NCBI RefSeq assembly: GCF_905147365.1
Contig: NC_056428.1
Location: 4,494,001-4,558,000, forward strand
DNA length: 64,000 nucleotides
Source: Aricia agestis
Taxonomy: Eukaryota; Arthropoda; Insecta; Lepidoptera; Lycaenidae
Reading direction: 5' to 3'
Under the pieces are notes generated by a model. The model searched no databases, had not been told where the DNA came from, and saw only the letters and a program-made list of their open reading frames with translations. Below are positions 33,019 through 45,960 of this stretch, one piece after another; position 1 is the first letter of the stretch, and every line of letters begins with the position of its first letter. Made by a program: the position numbers and the translations under genes.

Positions 33019-36000
33019 TTAGATCTTAATATGATGCAGCTTGCGGTTCAACTCCTCGAATTTGAGGATTTTGCGTATGAAGAAGTCGCCGTAGCGATGC
33101 GCCACCTTCGTGTCCGCGATATGTATCATGTCATTGTCAATATAGAAGTCCAGCTGTAATAGAAATAAAAATGCTATCATTATATTATAAAGCTAAAAGA
33201 TATTTTTTTCAACACTCTTATCTCATGAACTACTTACTAGACCGTTTTGAAATAGTTTGGCACAGACATAATATGTACCACGGAACCTTTCCTGTGGTCT
33301 AGTCTACATAATATGACATACCATTTTTCCGAAAAGAAAAGCATTTTTTTTTCACTACCCAATAAAAAGAAATACAATAGCACCTAGTTTACTATTAGTA
33401 TTCAGACCATCCAACCCACCTCAGACCCACTCTGGAATTTCCCGTCCAGCCCGCTAGGGCCTTTAGTCCACACCACATTCTTCATCTTGTGCTTGAAGCA
33501 CAGTAAGTGTATCGCGAGTGCTGCGTGCTCCCTCGCTGCGTCACGCTCCCCGCCCCGCGCCGCCGACATGAACGCAGCCAGCTTCGCCATTGGCAGCGTA
33601 GTGTATAGCTTCAGATAGGACCGGATGGTCGGTAACATCTTTTGTTGACGGACCTGCAACACAAAAGTATACAAATTTAATCAATTTCTAGGCACCTTTT
33701 AACACTAGAAAGACCGGAGCGGTCAAATGACCGCATTTTCGTTTTTAATTTGCGATATTTTTGTTACCGTTGCATGAAATTCGTTTTCCTCTTGTAACAT
33801 TTAATAATTTTAGATTGTTTAAATTGTAATAACGTGTTTTTAATGATTGCTCAATAATTATAGGTTTTAAATAACAAACTACCTAGAAAGACCGCAGCGG
33901 TCAATTGACCGCTTGAATAAATTTTGTAAAGATAGTGGGGGTTTCTTGCCAGTTTTAGTTTTCTTTTAATTTTTTTATTATTATTATGTTTTGTTTGTGT
34001 ATTGTATTTGATTTAAAATTTATAAAAAACTACTGAAAAAGTCAATGTCAATAACTCATAGGACAAAAGTGAAATAAATACTTTTATGTACATAAATGGT
34101 CTAAAATTTCACATTTTTAAATGTAAAAATAATGGTCGTATATTTACAAATATAGTATGTGCACAAATAAAATCTTTGGCCTTGCCTATTTTGATATTGT
34201 AACGTATTTCAAGTTTTTTGCCTAATGAAACCCCGTTTTTTGAAAATTATCAACGTTAGTACAAAAATATGTGTCAATTTTCATAGCATTGTTGTCTGAG
34301 TTGACCTAACACAGCCAGGGTTTATTAGTAGTTCGAATTTCAATAAAATATTTATGCTGAATTAATTTTTATTTTTTGTTTTACCTACACAAACGAAGCA
34401 AATAACAAACTAAAGGTTGCGAATTGTAGTTCTATGAAAATATGATAAAAATATTTATGCTAATTTTAAAGTATATTTCATTTCTTAAGCACATTTTTTG
34501 TACTTTTTTAGCTTTAATGATAAAAGATATTTATATTGTGACCAAAAATACGACACGAAAAAATAATATTTTTGTCCTCCAATAGGGTATTTTCATCAAG
34601 ATGTTCATGGCTTCTACTTCTAGACGTGAATTATTGTACATAAGAGTAACTTTACAATTCTATTGCTAAAATGAGAAAATATAAAATCTGAAAAAACGGT
34701 GTTTTATGCTCAAGTACAGGAACAAAACCAATAAATCTTGTGGAGTCATTATAATGTCATTACTTATATCAGTAGCAGGTCTATAAAATGCTATCTAAAT
34801 AATTTTCTTGAATATTTGTTCTATAATTTAATTTAGTTACATTTATAAATAATTACATGATCAATAAAATGCAAAAGCAAAATAGTAAGACACACACAAA
34901 ACTGTTAAAACATACGATGGGTCATTTGACCGCTCTTGGTCTTTCTAGGAAGTTCAGAATTCCGGTCTCTCTAGTGTTAAAAGAAACTATCTTTACGGCG
35001 CATTCAGGTGCGCGTTTTCTGCGCATACGCGGTTGGAGAAAATGTAAGAAAATAAGCTTTATGTAATTTAGAATAGAACCTCAAATGCTTTAGCGATTGG
35101 GAAAATACGCGACGCGCGCTAAAACCGCCCGCGCAGAAAACGCTAACGCTAAAGAACCTATTAGAAACGTAACTTGCAGCAAAATTACAAGTTGTTTTTG
35201 TCATTTCTTCAATTAACTATGTTACATGGATCTCATATTATTTGTACGTATTACTAGCTCACCCGACAAACATTGTTTTGTTATATAAATTATGTTTTCT
35301 AGTATCAATATAAAAAGTGGATAAAAACCTATTCTCAGGCCTAACGCATGTATTTACTTACATACAAAATCTCATTAAAACCGGTTGAGCCGTTTTGGAG
35401 GAGATTGCGCACAAACACTGACACGAGAATTTTATATATTAGGTACTGGTAATAATACATATCACTTACTTCATCCATGAACACCTGGGTCTGGTGTTTG
35501 ACGGCGTCGCGGGCGTAGTTGGAGCCGGGTTCGATGGGCGGCGGGCAGGGCGACAGGAACTTGGGGCAGGCGAACGTGAAGCAGCCCTCGAACTCCCCGA
35601 GGTCACCGTACTGCATCTTGAACATCTTCTCGTGGTAGTTCTTCTCGCGGAGCACCTGGAAATGAATGTAAGAAATGTTACGTTGGAATATTTGTCACTC
35701 TTCATATAAGTTCAACCCATTGGAATAATACTGTTACGGACCTACGACATATAGTGCCATCTAGCGTCAAACCAGCGAAACTTATCGAGTGAACACAGAC
35801 AACAGATTTGATGAAAACCTCAAGCATAGATAAGGTATTATTCATATATATTATGTCTATGGTATTATTTGAATTTTTTTTTTTATTGTTTGACACTGAC
35901 ATTAGACGATTAAATGTAGTTTTTTTTTCTCTGGATAGTAAAGGCAACTTTTTTCTATTATGAATTGTGATTAATGAATGTGTATTCTGTAGCTATCTTC

Positions 36001-39000
36001 TAATAAGGCTAATATATAAAAATGATAATGTAAAATTGCTGTTTTATCTAAATATCTATATATATAAAAATCAATTGCTGTTCGTTAGTCTCGCTAAAAC
36101 TCGAGAACGGCTGAACGGATTTATCTTATCTTGGTCTTGAATTATTCGTGGAGGTCTAGGGAAGGTTTAAAAGGTGAGAAAAATTTTGGATGTGTGGCGG
36201 TACCCACAAATCGCCTAATATTCCTGCATCGCGCTATCGAAGTTTTCTGAGCGCGTCGGTATATATACGACAGCTGAAATGTATCACGTGGGCTTCGGCC
36301 TGACCGAGCATAACACCTCGCTCGGTCGGAAGATCTTCCTTTAGCGTCGCCACGCATTATCCCACAGATGTATAGATGCATGGATGTATATGTAGATGTA
36401 TGGATGTTTGTTACTCTTTCACGCAAAAACTACTGAACGGATTTTAATGAAACTTTACAATAATATAGCTTAAACATCATAATAACACATAGGCTACAAT
36501 TTTAACCGACTTTCAAAATGGGGGAGGTGTTATGTTCGTTTTCTTATGTTCAACGATTACTCCGTCGTTTGTTAACCGATTTTCAAAATTTTTCTTTTGG
36601 GTATCATCATAAATATAGGGTATCATCCCAATTCGGTATTATATTCACAAAAGTGGTGATCTGATGAAGGATCCATAAGTAAACGAGGGAACTCCTCAAA
36701 AATTATAGGGAAATATGTGGTGACTTCGGTTTCGTGAGAAGTATTCTAAGCATATGCTACCAGCAAGTAAGATTTTGAACCGAGGTATACCTGGTATACC
36801 GTGGTTCGGAAGGTGCTGAGAGAACTCCTGATTCTTTATAGATACAAGTTTGGGAGTTTCGGCGTTGTTTTAAGAACGGAAAGCATATGCTTCTATGCAA
36901 ATTACATTCATCATCAACATCGTCATCATCATCACTACCATATTATACCATGTTATTGGTAAGTACTTTTCATAGTCTTTTAGATCGAGACTCGAGTTTG
37001 TCAAGCGATAATTTAAAAAAATCTATACCTACCTAATATTATAAACCTGAAGAGTATGTTTGCTTGAACGGAATCGGAGGAACTACAGATCCGATTTAAA
37101 AACTTATTTCAGTGTTAGATAGCTCATTTATCGAGTAAGAACTAAGACTATAGGCTAAGACTAATACGACCGAAGAAACTCAGGAAAATGTGGGAAAAAC
37201 GGGGGAAATATTAGAAATTACGAACTACTGGAGCAATTTTTATGGCAATATTTGGCACAGATATAGAGTAGACCAAGTGAAGGGAGTAGGGACATAAGAG
37301 CTATTTTTATGGGAAAATGTACGGTTTCCGTAAAATTCCTAATTTACGCGGGCGAAGCCGCGCGGGACATCTAGTTTATAATAATTTTGCATGCTTCAAA
37401 AGCAGAGTGTTTGATACTGTATATATATAACTATAAGATCTTTGTAAACAACATTCTTTGCAAATAAATGATGATTAAATGATTAAACGTGAATACTAGA
37501 TACTAGATGGCGTTAGGTGCGCGAGTACATGCTCGAACTTTGTAGAAATAATTCAGTTCGCTGTTCGATACGACCTATCATAAAGGCGACTTCGTAGTAA
37601 GAAACAAGTGATCAAAAAGTGGTTCTAGTGAAACCTACGACTTGGCTACGACCTAGGACAGTGATAGTGCTTAGTATTTTGGACCTAGTGCTTTGTGTGA
37701 CCTAGTGTTTATGAATAAAGTCTTCAATAGAGTCCGCAGGTCTTTCTCTCCTTCGAACCTTAGCATGTAACAATACATTAGCATAATGCAAAGGGATACT
37801 ATATTAATTTATACTGTGTACCTATGCAGATAGCAGATGTTGTAAGATTGCGTGTATTGTCCTTTATTACATGGAAAAATGACTTGTCAAACCTGGACAT
37901 TCAAATTTTGGGATTAGTATAGAATTAATACCAAAATTTTAATGTCCTTCACATTGCTAAGTTGATCAAAATCCTCTTAGCAAAAAGAAGCTTCTCTACG
38001 CAAAAACGCGTAGAGAAGTAACAACATACACACTCTCAATATTTATAGTATTCAAGAGAAGTACAATCATTTTGTTAAATGAAAATTACATTAAATGAAA
38101 TGTGTTATGGATTTATTTTATTACATAACAATAAAATCTAATTACGTTAAAATTGTTTTTTCTATTGATCTTTTTGGTGAAATACATATACATACAACAA
38201 AATTACAATTTCAAGGAAACATAAATTTAAAACAACAACAACTGTCACTTTACATACCTGCTGGATGGATTCGTCAACGCACTGCGGATGGAGCACAAGA
38301 CAAATGGCTAGCAGATGATACATCTGTTCTGTTTGCTTGTTAATTTGGTCGTTCTGGTATGACCGGGACGAGAACAGCTGCTTGGTGCGCTGCATGTACA
38401 GCAGAGCGGAGGACAGGGTCCGGATGGCATCCGAGTACCTCCTCATCATCATGTATGCGAACCCTACGTAATAGGATGTGGAAATTTGGCACGCCGGCAC
38501 GTGTGAGTATTGAGACTTCTTGTGGAGCTCAATGTTTTCTAGTACCTGTAATATACATTCAAATAGGATACGTTTAGGCACTATGATGTAGTGTGTACAT
38601 CAAATTTTATAGTTGAATGGTATATGGAATAGAATAGTGAACACTTTATTTTCGTATTACGTAAAAAAATTGCATATTGTGTTTTTAGGGTTCCGTACCC
38701 AAAGGGTAAAAACGGGACCCTATTACTGAGATTTCGATGTCTGTCCGTCTGTCTGTCTCCAGGCTGCAACTCATGAACCGCTAAAGCTAGACTTCTGAAA
38801 TTTTCCCAGATTATGTATTTCTGGTGCCGCTATAACAACAAATACTAAAAACAAAATAAAGTTAATAAATATTTAAGGTTGTATTTACAACAAATGTTAT
38901 ATTTTCTTTTTGGCTCGTAATCTATAATGGCAACATAGATACTTAAAATTTTCACAAAATCCTCAATTATATGTGTACTTTATTTTAAAATTTTAAAATT

Positions 39001-42000
39001 AAAATAAAATAAATAATTAAGGGGGGCTCCCATACAAAAAACACATTTTTTCCCCTATTTGCGCTCTATAACGGTACGGAACCCTTTGTGCGCAAGTCCG
39101 ACCCGCACTTAGCCGATTAAGATCTTTTTACAGGTAAGGTTTCTTGACAACCATATACCAATAAACAGGTTTATTATATAACAGAGGAAAAAAATAGGGT
39201 GAAGTATTTTTTTTTTATAAAATATTGTTTGACATGTTACCTTAATGGCCTGGTAGTAATCACCGAGCAGAGAATGCAGACGGAGCAGACCCACGAGGGA
39301 GAAGTAACCTAGCATCTTATAAAGGGAATGTCGGCCGAACTCTCCCGCCACTGAGTCCGGATCTCCACCAGCAGCATACACCTGAAAATAATGAATTTAA
39401 TAGAAATTAAAAAAATTTGCTTAAACAAAAAAAATTAAGAAGTATTTATTGTTATCATTATGCATTGAAAATGTTAGAAAAAATTACTAGATGAAGCAAT
39501 AAAAAAATCACCACTTCTTTTACTAAAGTAATAACTTCAAAACAAAATTGGAGACGCGATCTCGCGACATAGGCGGTAGTGGGCGTACCCAGGATTTCAG
39601 CTAGGGCCCCCTCTAGCTGAAATCCTGGGTACGCCCTAGCTCATACCTGTTTCGAGAAGATGGTTGGTATATTGAATCAAAAAATCATGAAAATTGACTT
39701 TTATTAATCTGACTGTAAAGATATTTTGTCTCCAACACTTCATTTTGCGCAGAGTTGGTAAGACGTTTATTTCTACTTGCCAGGAAAATTGACGTTTATT
39801 TTATCTTCTAAGGGGCCCCACCTTGCCCCCTGAGAAGTCCCCTGCCTGAGTACGCCCATGGCGCGGTAGCACATCTCTACCGTCACTGTTCAAAACATAC
39901 AAAGATCAATATATCTTTATTTAGTAATATATCTAAATAAATATATATTGATCTTCGTATTGTACCATCGGGGAATTTGATTCCTAGGCAGTTTACAGAC
40001 CAACGCGACGTCATTTTTTTTTAATGAAATAAGGGGGCAAACGAGCAAACGGGTCACCTTATGGAAAGCAACTTCCGTCGCCCATGGACACTCGCAGCAT
40101 CAGAAGAGCTGCAGGTGCGTTGCCGGCCTTTTAAGAGGGAATAGGGTAATAGGGGAGGGTAGGGATGGGAAGGGAAGGGAATAGGGGAGGGTAGGGAAGG
40201 GAGGGTAGGGGATTGGGCCTCCGGTAAACTCACTCACTCGGCGAAACACAGCGCAAGCGCTGTTACACGGCGGTGTTCTGTGAGAACGTGGTATTTCTCC
40301 GGTCGAGCCGGCCCATTCGTGCCGAAGCATGGCTCTCCCACGTATAAATTATTTTTTGGTTGGATCATGTCAATTCAATGTTAATTGTGATCTGTCGGCT
40401 GGGTTTCATGTAACGCAACCAAACTACGTAGGTCCCCCAACTGCCTAGGAATCAACTTCACTGATAGTATACACATAATTATAATGTGTTCTGTTATAAT
40501 GTACAAGATGATAAGCATAAAGAACTCAATAATACTAAATTTACAAATGTGTCAGTCTTCAATCATTAGTAGAATCAATTACCTCAAGCTGGCGCTTGAT
40601 GTTGGATTTCTCAACGAGAGAGTGTAGCACATTGAGAATGCAGAGAACGTTCCACGCTTTGTTCTCCGTGTTCAGAGCATCAATCTCAGCTGGACTCAAC
40701 TTTGATGTGCGTGACCTTAAAGTAGAAAATAAAAAGTATTAGTCTCAACAGTGCCGGTTTTAGCACTACCAGCGCTCTGGGCGAGATTTCTTCGGTGCCC
40801 AGCCCACGGAACTGGCGGTCGCCCAGCGTCGCCCCCTCCTAACGCCTCTACTCTGTTTCCACCACAACAGTATTTGGCTAACTTAAAAACAACAAGGGAT
40901 GGCTGAAGTGTACATTAATATCATACAACAAATATACATCAGTACAAGTAAAATTAGGTTGGAAAGAGCAGGCAACAAATACTCTATACAACAAGGTGTA
41001 AAGCAAGGTGACCTACTTTCTCCTAAGCTATTCTCAGCTGTCATTGTTCAAAACCTAAACTGGGAACAATTCGGTCTTAAATATTACCAGCTTTCGCTTG
41101 GACCATCTGAGATTTGCTGATGACATTATTGTATCGAAAGAAGACCCTGACAAATTGCAATTTATGCTGAGTGATGTAGCAGCTGCCAGCAAAATTATCA
41201 AATGAACAAAGAAAATATAGAAAAAAGAATAGCACATGTTTGGAACAAGTTTTGGTGACTAAAAGAGATTCCTAAAAGCAAAGACGCCTGCATATAAAAT
41301 GCAAGACTTTGAATACATGTGTGCTCCCTCGCCTACAGCCTAACTTATGGCTCTGAAACATGGTGCACAGTGCACACACACACAACACATTAATATTTTT
41401 TCTCTTTGTGCTTTGGAAACAAAGCACATAGAAAATATTAAAGTTACAATATATAATTTTATATGTATAATTATTAACTGTATCCTTGATATTGTTGTTG
41501 CCCTTTCTTGTTTATCTGTTTAACCCTTTAACCGCCGAGCTTAAAATCAATTGTCGTGCCCCTAGCGCCGGCACCATAAATCGAAAAATTTGTACCTACA
41601 ACAAATAGTGATGTGCAATACTTATCTTTTTTGATGTCGATAATTTATTTCTTAATTTTTAATTTATATAAAGTACTAGCTGTTGCCCGCGACTTCGTCC
41701 GCGTGGACTTCAGTTTATAGCGCGCGATGTCAACAAAATTGGTGTCAAAAGCTTTTATAAAAAACCCTGGTAAAATTCTTAAATCAATTAAATCAATAAA
41801 GCTGTGCAGTGTGCACACAATAAGTATTTCATTTTTTTATATTAAACTTTATATTTTATGCCAAATTTTAAAGCTTATTTAGCCCCCCAATTACACAAAT
41901 TTACCCATAAACTATTTATCATTGATAGGTTTAAGGTTACGTCACTGCACAGATAAAGTACTGAGTTATTTAATACCGTAGAATAGATATAACAATCGAA

Positions 42001-42228
42001 AAAAATCGAAACTCAAATGTAAGATGATACCACCTCTTATAGAAAGACTTTTGAGCAAGCATCAGCGCGATGTAGAAGACGCACGGTGTCATTTTATCAA
42101 ATTAAGTAACTAACTTAATTTGAACAAATTTACGCATTTTCACCCCTTTACAACCCTTTTTTTCCAGTAAAAAAGTATCCTATGTCGTAACGTCATTTGT
42201 TCAAATATATATATATATATACCAAGTG

Positions 42229-42289
<61 letters not shown>

Positions 42290-45131
42290 AGACCAAATTT
42301 CTTTTTCACTTTTGTATGGGGAAACTCGTGACGCTCGAGCCCTTGCCCATACAAAAGTGAATTTTTATTTTCGTCTTTCAGCGCTGCTACTTTCACAGTG
42401 AACTCTCTACAAAGAACACGTACACACCCTAAAGTATTATCACTTATTTTTGTTACACACTGTATAACCTACTACAAATATAGATTTTCAATAGTAGATC
42501 GATATCCCATCCCCTTTACACGCATACAATTTCATCAAAATGTCGTAGCAGCCAGACAGATATGAAAGAATTACTTTGTAATTTATTGTAATTTTATTTC
42601 TAATTTAAGTATCCACTACAATCACATTTATCGATAGCATCATCATAAGCACAACACTAATGGAAAATTCTAGAAGGCGGCACTCGCTTATGACGTCAGA
42701 AGCGGTCATCTTTTTCCGACCGTGGCGCAGGGTGTGCTGACAACATTCGTTTGTAAACATGCAGGCTAGGGATGGGAATCGTCAATTCAATCACTGAAAT
42801 TTTTATACTATATTTATTATAAATTAAGTAAAACAAACACGTTTATTTGTGCAGTAACCATTGCTTTATTTGTTTTATAATAAATTAGTTAGTAAAAACA
42901 GAAATGTTTTAATTTATGCGGATTTTTGTATCAGTAAATCATTGCTTACGTCCCGTCCCTATTGTCGGATTTTTCCGACTCGGGCGTTGGACATCAATAC
43001 ACTTTTCTAGGAATATTTTCGGTAATTTATTTAAATTTAGACATTATTTTTAGGTCTTCTAATTAAGAAACTAAAGTGTAATCAATTGTAAATGATTATT
43101 TCGTTAACTATTTACCAAGTATGAACATTATTTACTGTGCTATCAAACAAAAAAGGCAGATTAACCGAGTAGTGATACAGGTCGTAAATATCCGACCTTG
43201 GCGAAATGGGCACGAAAATATTTGTCGAATTATTCCGACCTTGGCGGCTAAAGGGTTAAAAAGTAAATAGACAGAATTTTTTTTTACTTAATATTATAGG
43301 ACAGGCAAAAGCGAGGAGTAATAAATAATTTTAATATTCTCTTTGTACTTGTTTCATTTGTTCTTCTGTAGCATCTGCACCATCTTAAAATTACTAATTC
43401 CAATTCAATAAAGGTGTGTATTAGCAGCAGCTCAGTTAAAATATAATAGGCACAATTTCACCAATATCTGTTAGTGTTAACAGCTTGTTAAAATGTCATG
43501 TCTTCCATTTCATTCATATGAAAAACGAACGAGACAATGTGACATGTAATTGAATCAAAATGTAATGTAATTGAATCATTAACTTTAGCAATGATTATTG
43601 TTTGTAACTTTACAGATTGTATAATTCACATCTAAGAAAACATATAAAAAAACCATACCTATATTGAGCAAAAGACTGGAATTGGTAGACAAATTCATCA
43701 ATCAGCTCCCACAGCCACTGGTCGGGCAGCTCCAGAGGCACCGGCGTGGCCGCGGACAGGATGTAGTTGAACAGGTCGCAGTAGTTGTAGAACGACAGGA
43801 ACCGCTGTTCCGGCTTCGGTCCTCCCGGCACACGGGCATAAATGTCCCGGAAGTAGAGCTCCTTGTACAGGATCATGAATATCTACAAGAATATTTCATT
43901 TGTAACTTATTTTCTCACAATTAAAATAATATTATAATGTGGGAGAGCCATGCTTCGGCACGAATGGGCCGGCTCGACCGGAGAAATACCACATTCTCAC
44001 ACCGGCAACTGGTGTGAACCAGCGCTTGCGCTGTGTTCCGCCGAGTGAGTGAGTTTACCGGAGGCCCAATAGGTAGGTAGGTAGGGAAGGGGTTCCCTAC
44101 CCTCCCCTATTACCTTCCCTACCCTACCCTACCCTCCCCTATTACCTTCCCTACCCTCCCCTATTCCCTTCCCTACCCTCCCCTCTTCCCTTCCCTACCC
44201 ATCCCTACCCTCCCCTATTACCCTGTTCCCTCATAAAAGGCCGGCAACACACCTGCAGCTCTTCTGATGCTGCGAGTGTCCATGGGCAACGGAAGTTGCC
44301 TTCCATCAGGTGACCCATTTGCTCATTTGCCCCTTATTTCATAAAATAATAATAAAATTGCGAATACCAAGCCTGTGTTGTTAATGTTGATTGTAGATCT
44401 TTACATTTCAAATTTTCGTAAGAACATAAATATGTTGTTATTGATCCAAAGCAAAGTGGGATGAGATTATAAACATTTCTAAAAAACTTACATTATCATT
44501 GTCAACCAATGGTGAAACTTCTTTTTCATCTGGCCATGGGGTGTTGGTAAAATACTGCTCTGTGAGCTTAGGGAAAGTATTTTCATACAAGTTCAGTATT
44601 TCAAATGTTACTCCCTCATTGATCATATTGCGAAAGTACACTAAGAACTTTTTCACCTACAAAAATAGTGTTAAATAGTAAACAATTTATAAATAAAAAA
44701 ATACTATGTAAGTAGGTATATGAATTATTTCAATTCAGATTTCAGAAATAATTATGTTATACTAACCATATCTGGCATTTGATAGTATGATCTGTCATAC
44801 TCCAAATCATACTGTGGGTCTCCAGTATGAGGCTCATAATCACCATAAGATTCATAGCCGCCCTAAAATAAAGAATTATTATTTTTATACTGATACACAA
44901 AAGTATATTTTTAGCCATGTATAATCCGAGTGAATATACCTCTTATACACTTTAAGCAATCATTTTCAATAAATAAAAATAATTGATTGGAATATGTATA
45001 ATATCAACGAGTAATATAAAGAATTTAAGGACAATTAAACATGATATAGGTTATGATGTAGTTAAGATGTAAGAAGTGATTATAATTGTTATATTTATAC
45101 AAACCTCATTGTAATCGTCACTTGAATACAT
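33019..45131 (-). CDS. eIF3l: Eukaryotic translation initiation factor 3 subunit L
   Basis: Ten exons on the minus strand: 45105-45131, 44767-44862, 44492-44656, 43659-43882, 40583-40715, 39241-39381, 38258-38545, 35470-35655, 33420-33653 and 33019-33153. All junctions are GT-AG and in phase, giving 542 residues, the normal length. The start is MYSSDDYNE. The body has NTPWPDEKEVSPLV, RVPGGPKPEQRFLSFYNYCD and KMLGYFSLVGLLRLHSLLGD, diagnostic of eIF3L. The PCI-type C-terminal part ends RILKFEELNRKLHHIKI-like (here IRKILKFEELNRK). eIF3L is a peripheral subunit of the eIF3 complex on the 40S ribosome. Introns 4, 5, 7 and 8 are large and full of transposons, while exons are intact. It faces Trx-2 head to head across 829 bp. 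Confidence 0.96.
33703..34976. mobile_element. piggyBac-type non-autonomous element, TTAA duplication
   Basis: The termini CACTAGAAAGACCGG and complement of CACTAGAGAGACCGG are flanked by TTAA at 33699-33702 and 34977-34980. A subterminal motif (GAAAGACCGCAGCGGTCAAT at 33888; TTTGACCGCTCTTGGTCTTT at about 34925) recalls the internal repeats of piggyBac. It is 1274 bp without a transposase frame, inside an eIF3L intron. Confidence 0.85.
35252..35450. repeat. Lepidopteran repeat 3' end
   Basis: It starts ACTAGCTCACCCGACAAACA and contains AAAACCGGTTGAGCCGTTTT, a widespread motif of lepidopteran retroelement or Helitron tails. Confidence 0.6.
36050..37021. mobile_element. Helitron-like repeat, degraded
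   Basis: Motifs include CTCGAGAACGGCTGAACGGA, ACTACTGAACGGATTTTAAT and an ATCATCATC microsatellite (about 36905-36935). Related pieces are at 55025-55160 and 61800-62030. Confidence 0.6.
37022..37374 (+). mobile_element. LEP1-type Helitron, both ends intact
   Basis: It starts TCTATACCTACCTAATATTA and ends with a hairpin (GCGG GCGAAG CCGC) followed by CATCTAG, inserted between A and T as Helitrons do. It is 353 bp and non-autonomous, inside an eIF3L intron. Confidence 0.85.
37886..38016. repeat. Two small hairpins in the same eIF3L intron
   Basis: GGACATTCAAATTTTGG faces its near complement (about 37897-37953), and GCTTCTCTACGC faces GCGTAGAGAAG (about 37990-38020). Confidence 0.6.
38687..39117. 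mobile_element. GGGTTCCGTACC-ended repeat
   Basis: The left end is AGGGTTCCGTACCCAAAGGG and the right end carries GGTACGGAACCCTTTGTGCG. The body has a (TGTC)n run. It lies in eIF3L intron 6. Confidence 0.75.
39580..39860. repeat. Inverted GGGCGTACCCAGGATTTC repeat
   Basis: GGGCGTACCCAGGATTTCAG at about 39589 is followed within 60 bp by its complement. It lies in eIF3L intron 5. Confidence 0.65.
39962..40470. mobile_element. GTACCATC-type MITE interrupted by a SINE-like repeat
   Basis: Ends are GTACCATCGGGGAATTTGAT and complement of GTATCAGTGAAGTTGAT-type. The inserted repeat (about 40014-40341) splits it. The intact relative at 19739-19900 shows the uninterrupted layout. Confidence 0.75.
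40014..40341 (-). mobile_element. SINE-like repeat with GA-rich minisatellite, copy 1
   Basis: Read on the minus strand, it begins GTGGGAGAGCCATGCTTCGG and runs through CGGCTCGACCGGAGAAAT to an A-rich end. The middle is a (GGGAAGGGAGGGTA)n-like run. The second copy is at 43939-44346. Possibly a Metulj-type SINE; not verified. Confidence 0.7.
40889..41370 (+). pseudogene. RTE-like reverse transcriptase fragment, frameshifted
   Basis: The frame gives IQQGVKQGDLLSPKLFSA, the conserved RT block before the FADD box. A shifted frame continues with LRFADDIIVSKED and then SLTYGSETW. It is dead and sits in eIF3L intron 4. Confidence 0.8.
41524..43255. mobile_element. piggyBac-type non-autonomous element, TTAA duplication
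   Basis: Termini CCCTTTAACCGCC and complement of CCCTTTAGCCGCC are flanked by TTAA at 41520-41523 and 43256-43259. The 1732-bp body holds a lepidopteran repeat end (41675), a (TA)n tract (42232-42286) and a hairpin (about 42300-42362) but no transposase. Inside eIF3L intron 4. Confidence 0.85.
42205..42286. repeat. (TA)n microsatellite
   Basis: A 17-bp TA run (42205-42221) and a 55-bp run (42232-42286) are separated by a short spacer. Confidence 0.95.
43939..44346 (+). mobile_element. SINE-like repeat with CT-rich minisatellite, copy 2
   Basis: Starts GTGGGAGAGCCATGCTTCGG; the centre (about 44080-44225) is a (CCCTACCCTCCCCTATTA)n-like tract. The end is A-rich with ATAATAAAAT. In eIF3L intron 3. 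Confidence 0.75.
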
Positions 45132-45352
45132 TTTGGAATACTGATACTGAATTAGATATACATAAAGTACCGTAACTCAACACAAAATTAGATTTATTTT
45201 TCCAACCAAACGGAAAGGCCACACACTCAACAAAAATGGCAGATGAATTACAAATTGACAGTAACAACTGACAATAGTGACAAATGACATGACAGCTTAT
45301 ATTTTTTTCTTATTTACGAGACTACAGCACAAATCCAAAAAGTTCCTCGAAG

Positions 45353-45695
45353 TCTGAAGTCTGAACTCTGAGCATATAGAATAATATTTAGACTTTAGAG
45401 TCTAAACATAATGGTTAGAGTCTAAATTTTAGACTTTACAGCATTTAGCAAACCGTATAGTCTGTCAAGAAAGTGAAGAAATTAAAAAGTGGCAACATCG
45501 TAGTGTCATCCCTTTCAAATCAATTTAAGAAAAAAGGGATGACACTACGATGTTGCCACTTTTTATATTCTTCACTTTCTTGACGGACTATACGGTTTGC
45601 TAAATGCTGTAAAGTCTAAAATTTAGACTCTAACCATTATGTTTAGACTCTAAAGTCTAAATATTATTCTATATGCTCAGAGTTCAGACTTCAGA
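45353..45695. repeat. 343-bp palindrome in the shared eIF3L/Trx-2 upstream region
   Basis: Arms of about 165 bp (TCTGAAGTCTGAACTCTGAG... and complement) are nearly perfect. The centre is a MITE of the TAGTCTGTCAAGAAAGTGAA family (about 45460-45600), also found at 52788-52917 and, as halves, at 47.8 and 48.1 kb. Confidence 0.92.
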
Positions 45696-45960
45696 TTATA
45701 AATTATTACAGATTATAAATTATAATGAAAAAATATAAATTATTATAAATTATAATGATTAAAGTTGAAACTTGAAAGATTGATGTCTCTTGTTGTTATT
45801 ACCTAAAAATTAAAAAAATATATTATGACAAATGTGAAATGTCAGTACTCATTTATTGACATTTGACAATTTAGTCGATTTACGGGAAATTTTTGCATTC
45901 CCATTTCCCATTTTCTTAGTTGCGACTTACAAGAATTAACATTAAATTAATATCCAAGAT

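Noticed and set aside
35466..35709. Open frames in GC-rich sequence on both strands
   Set aside because: They are shadows of eIF3L exon 8, which is in the conserved frame.
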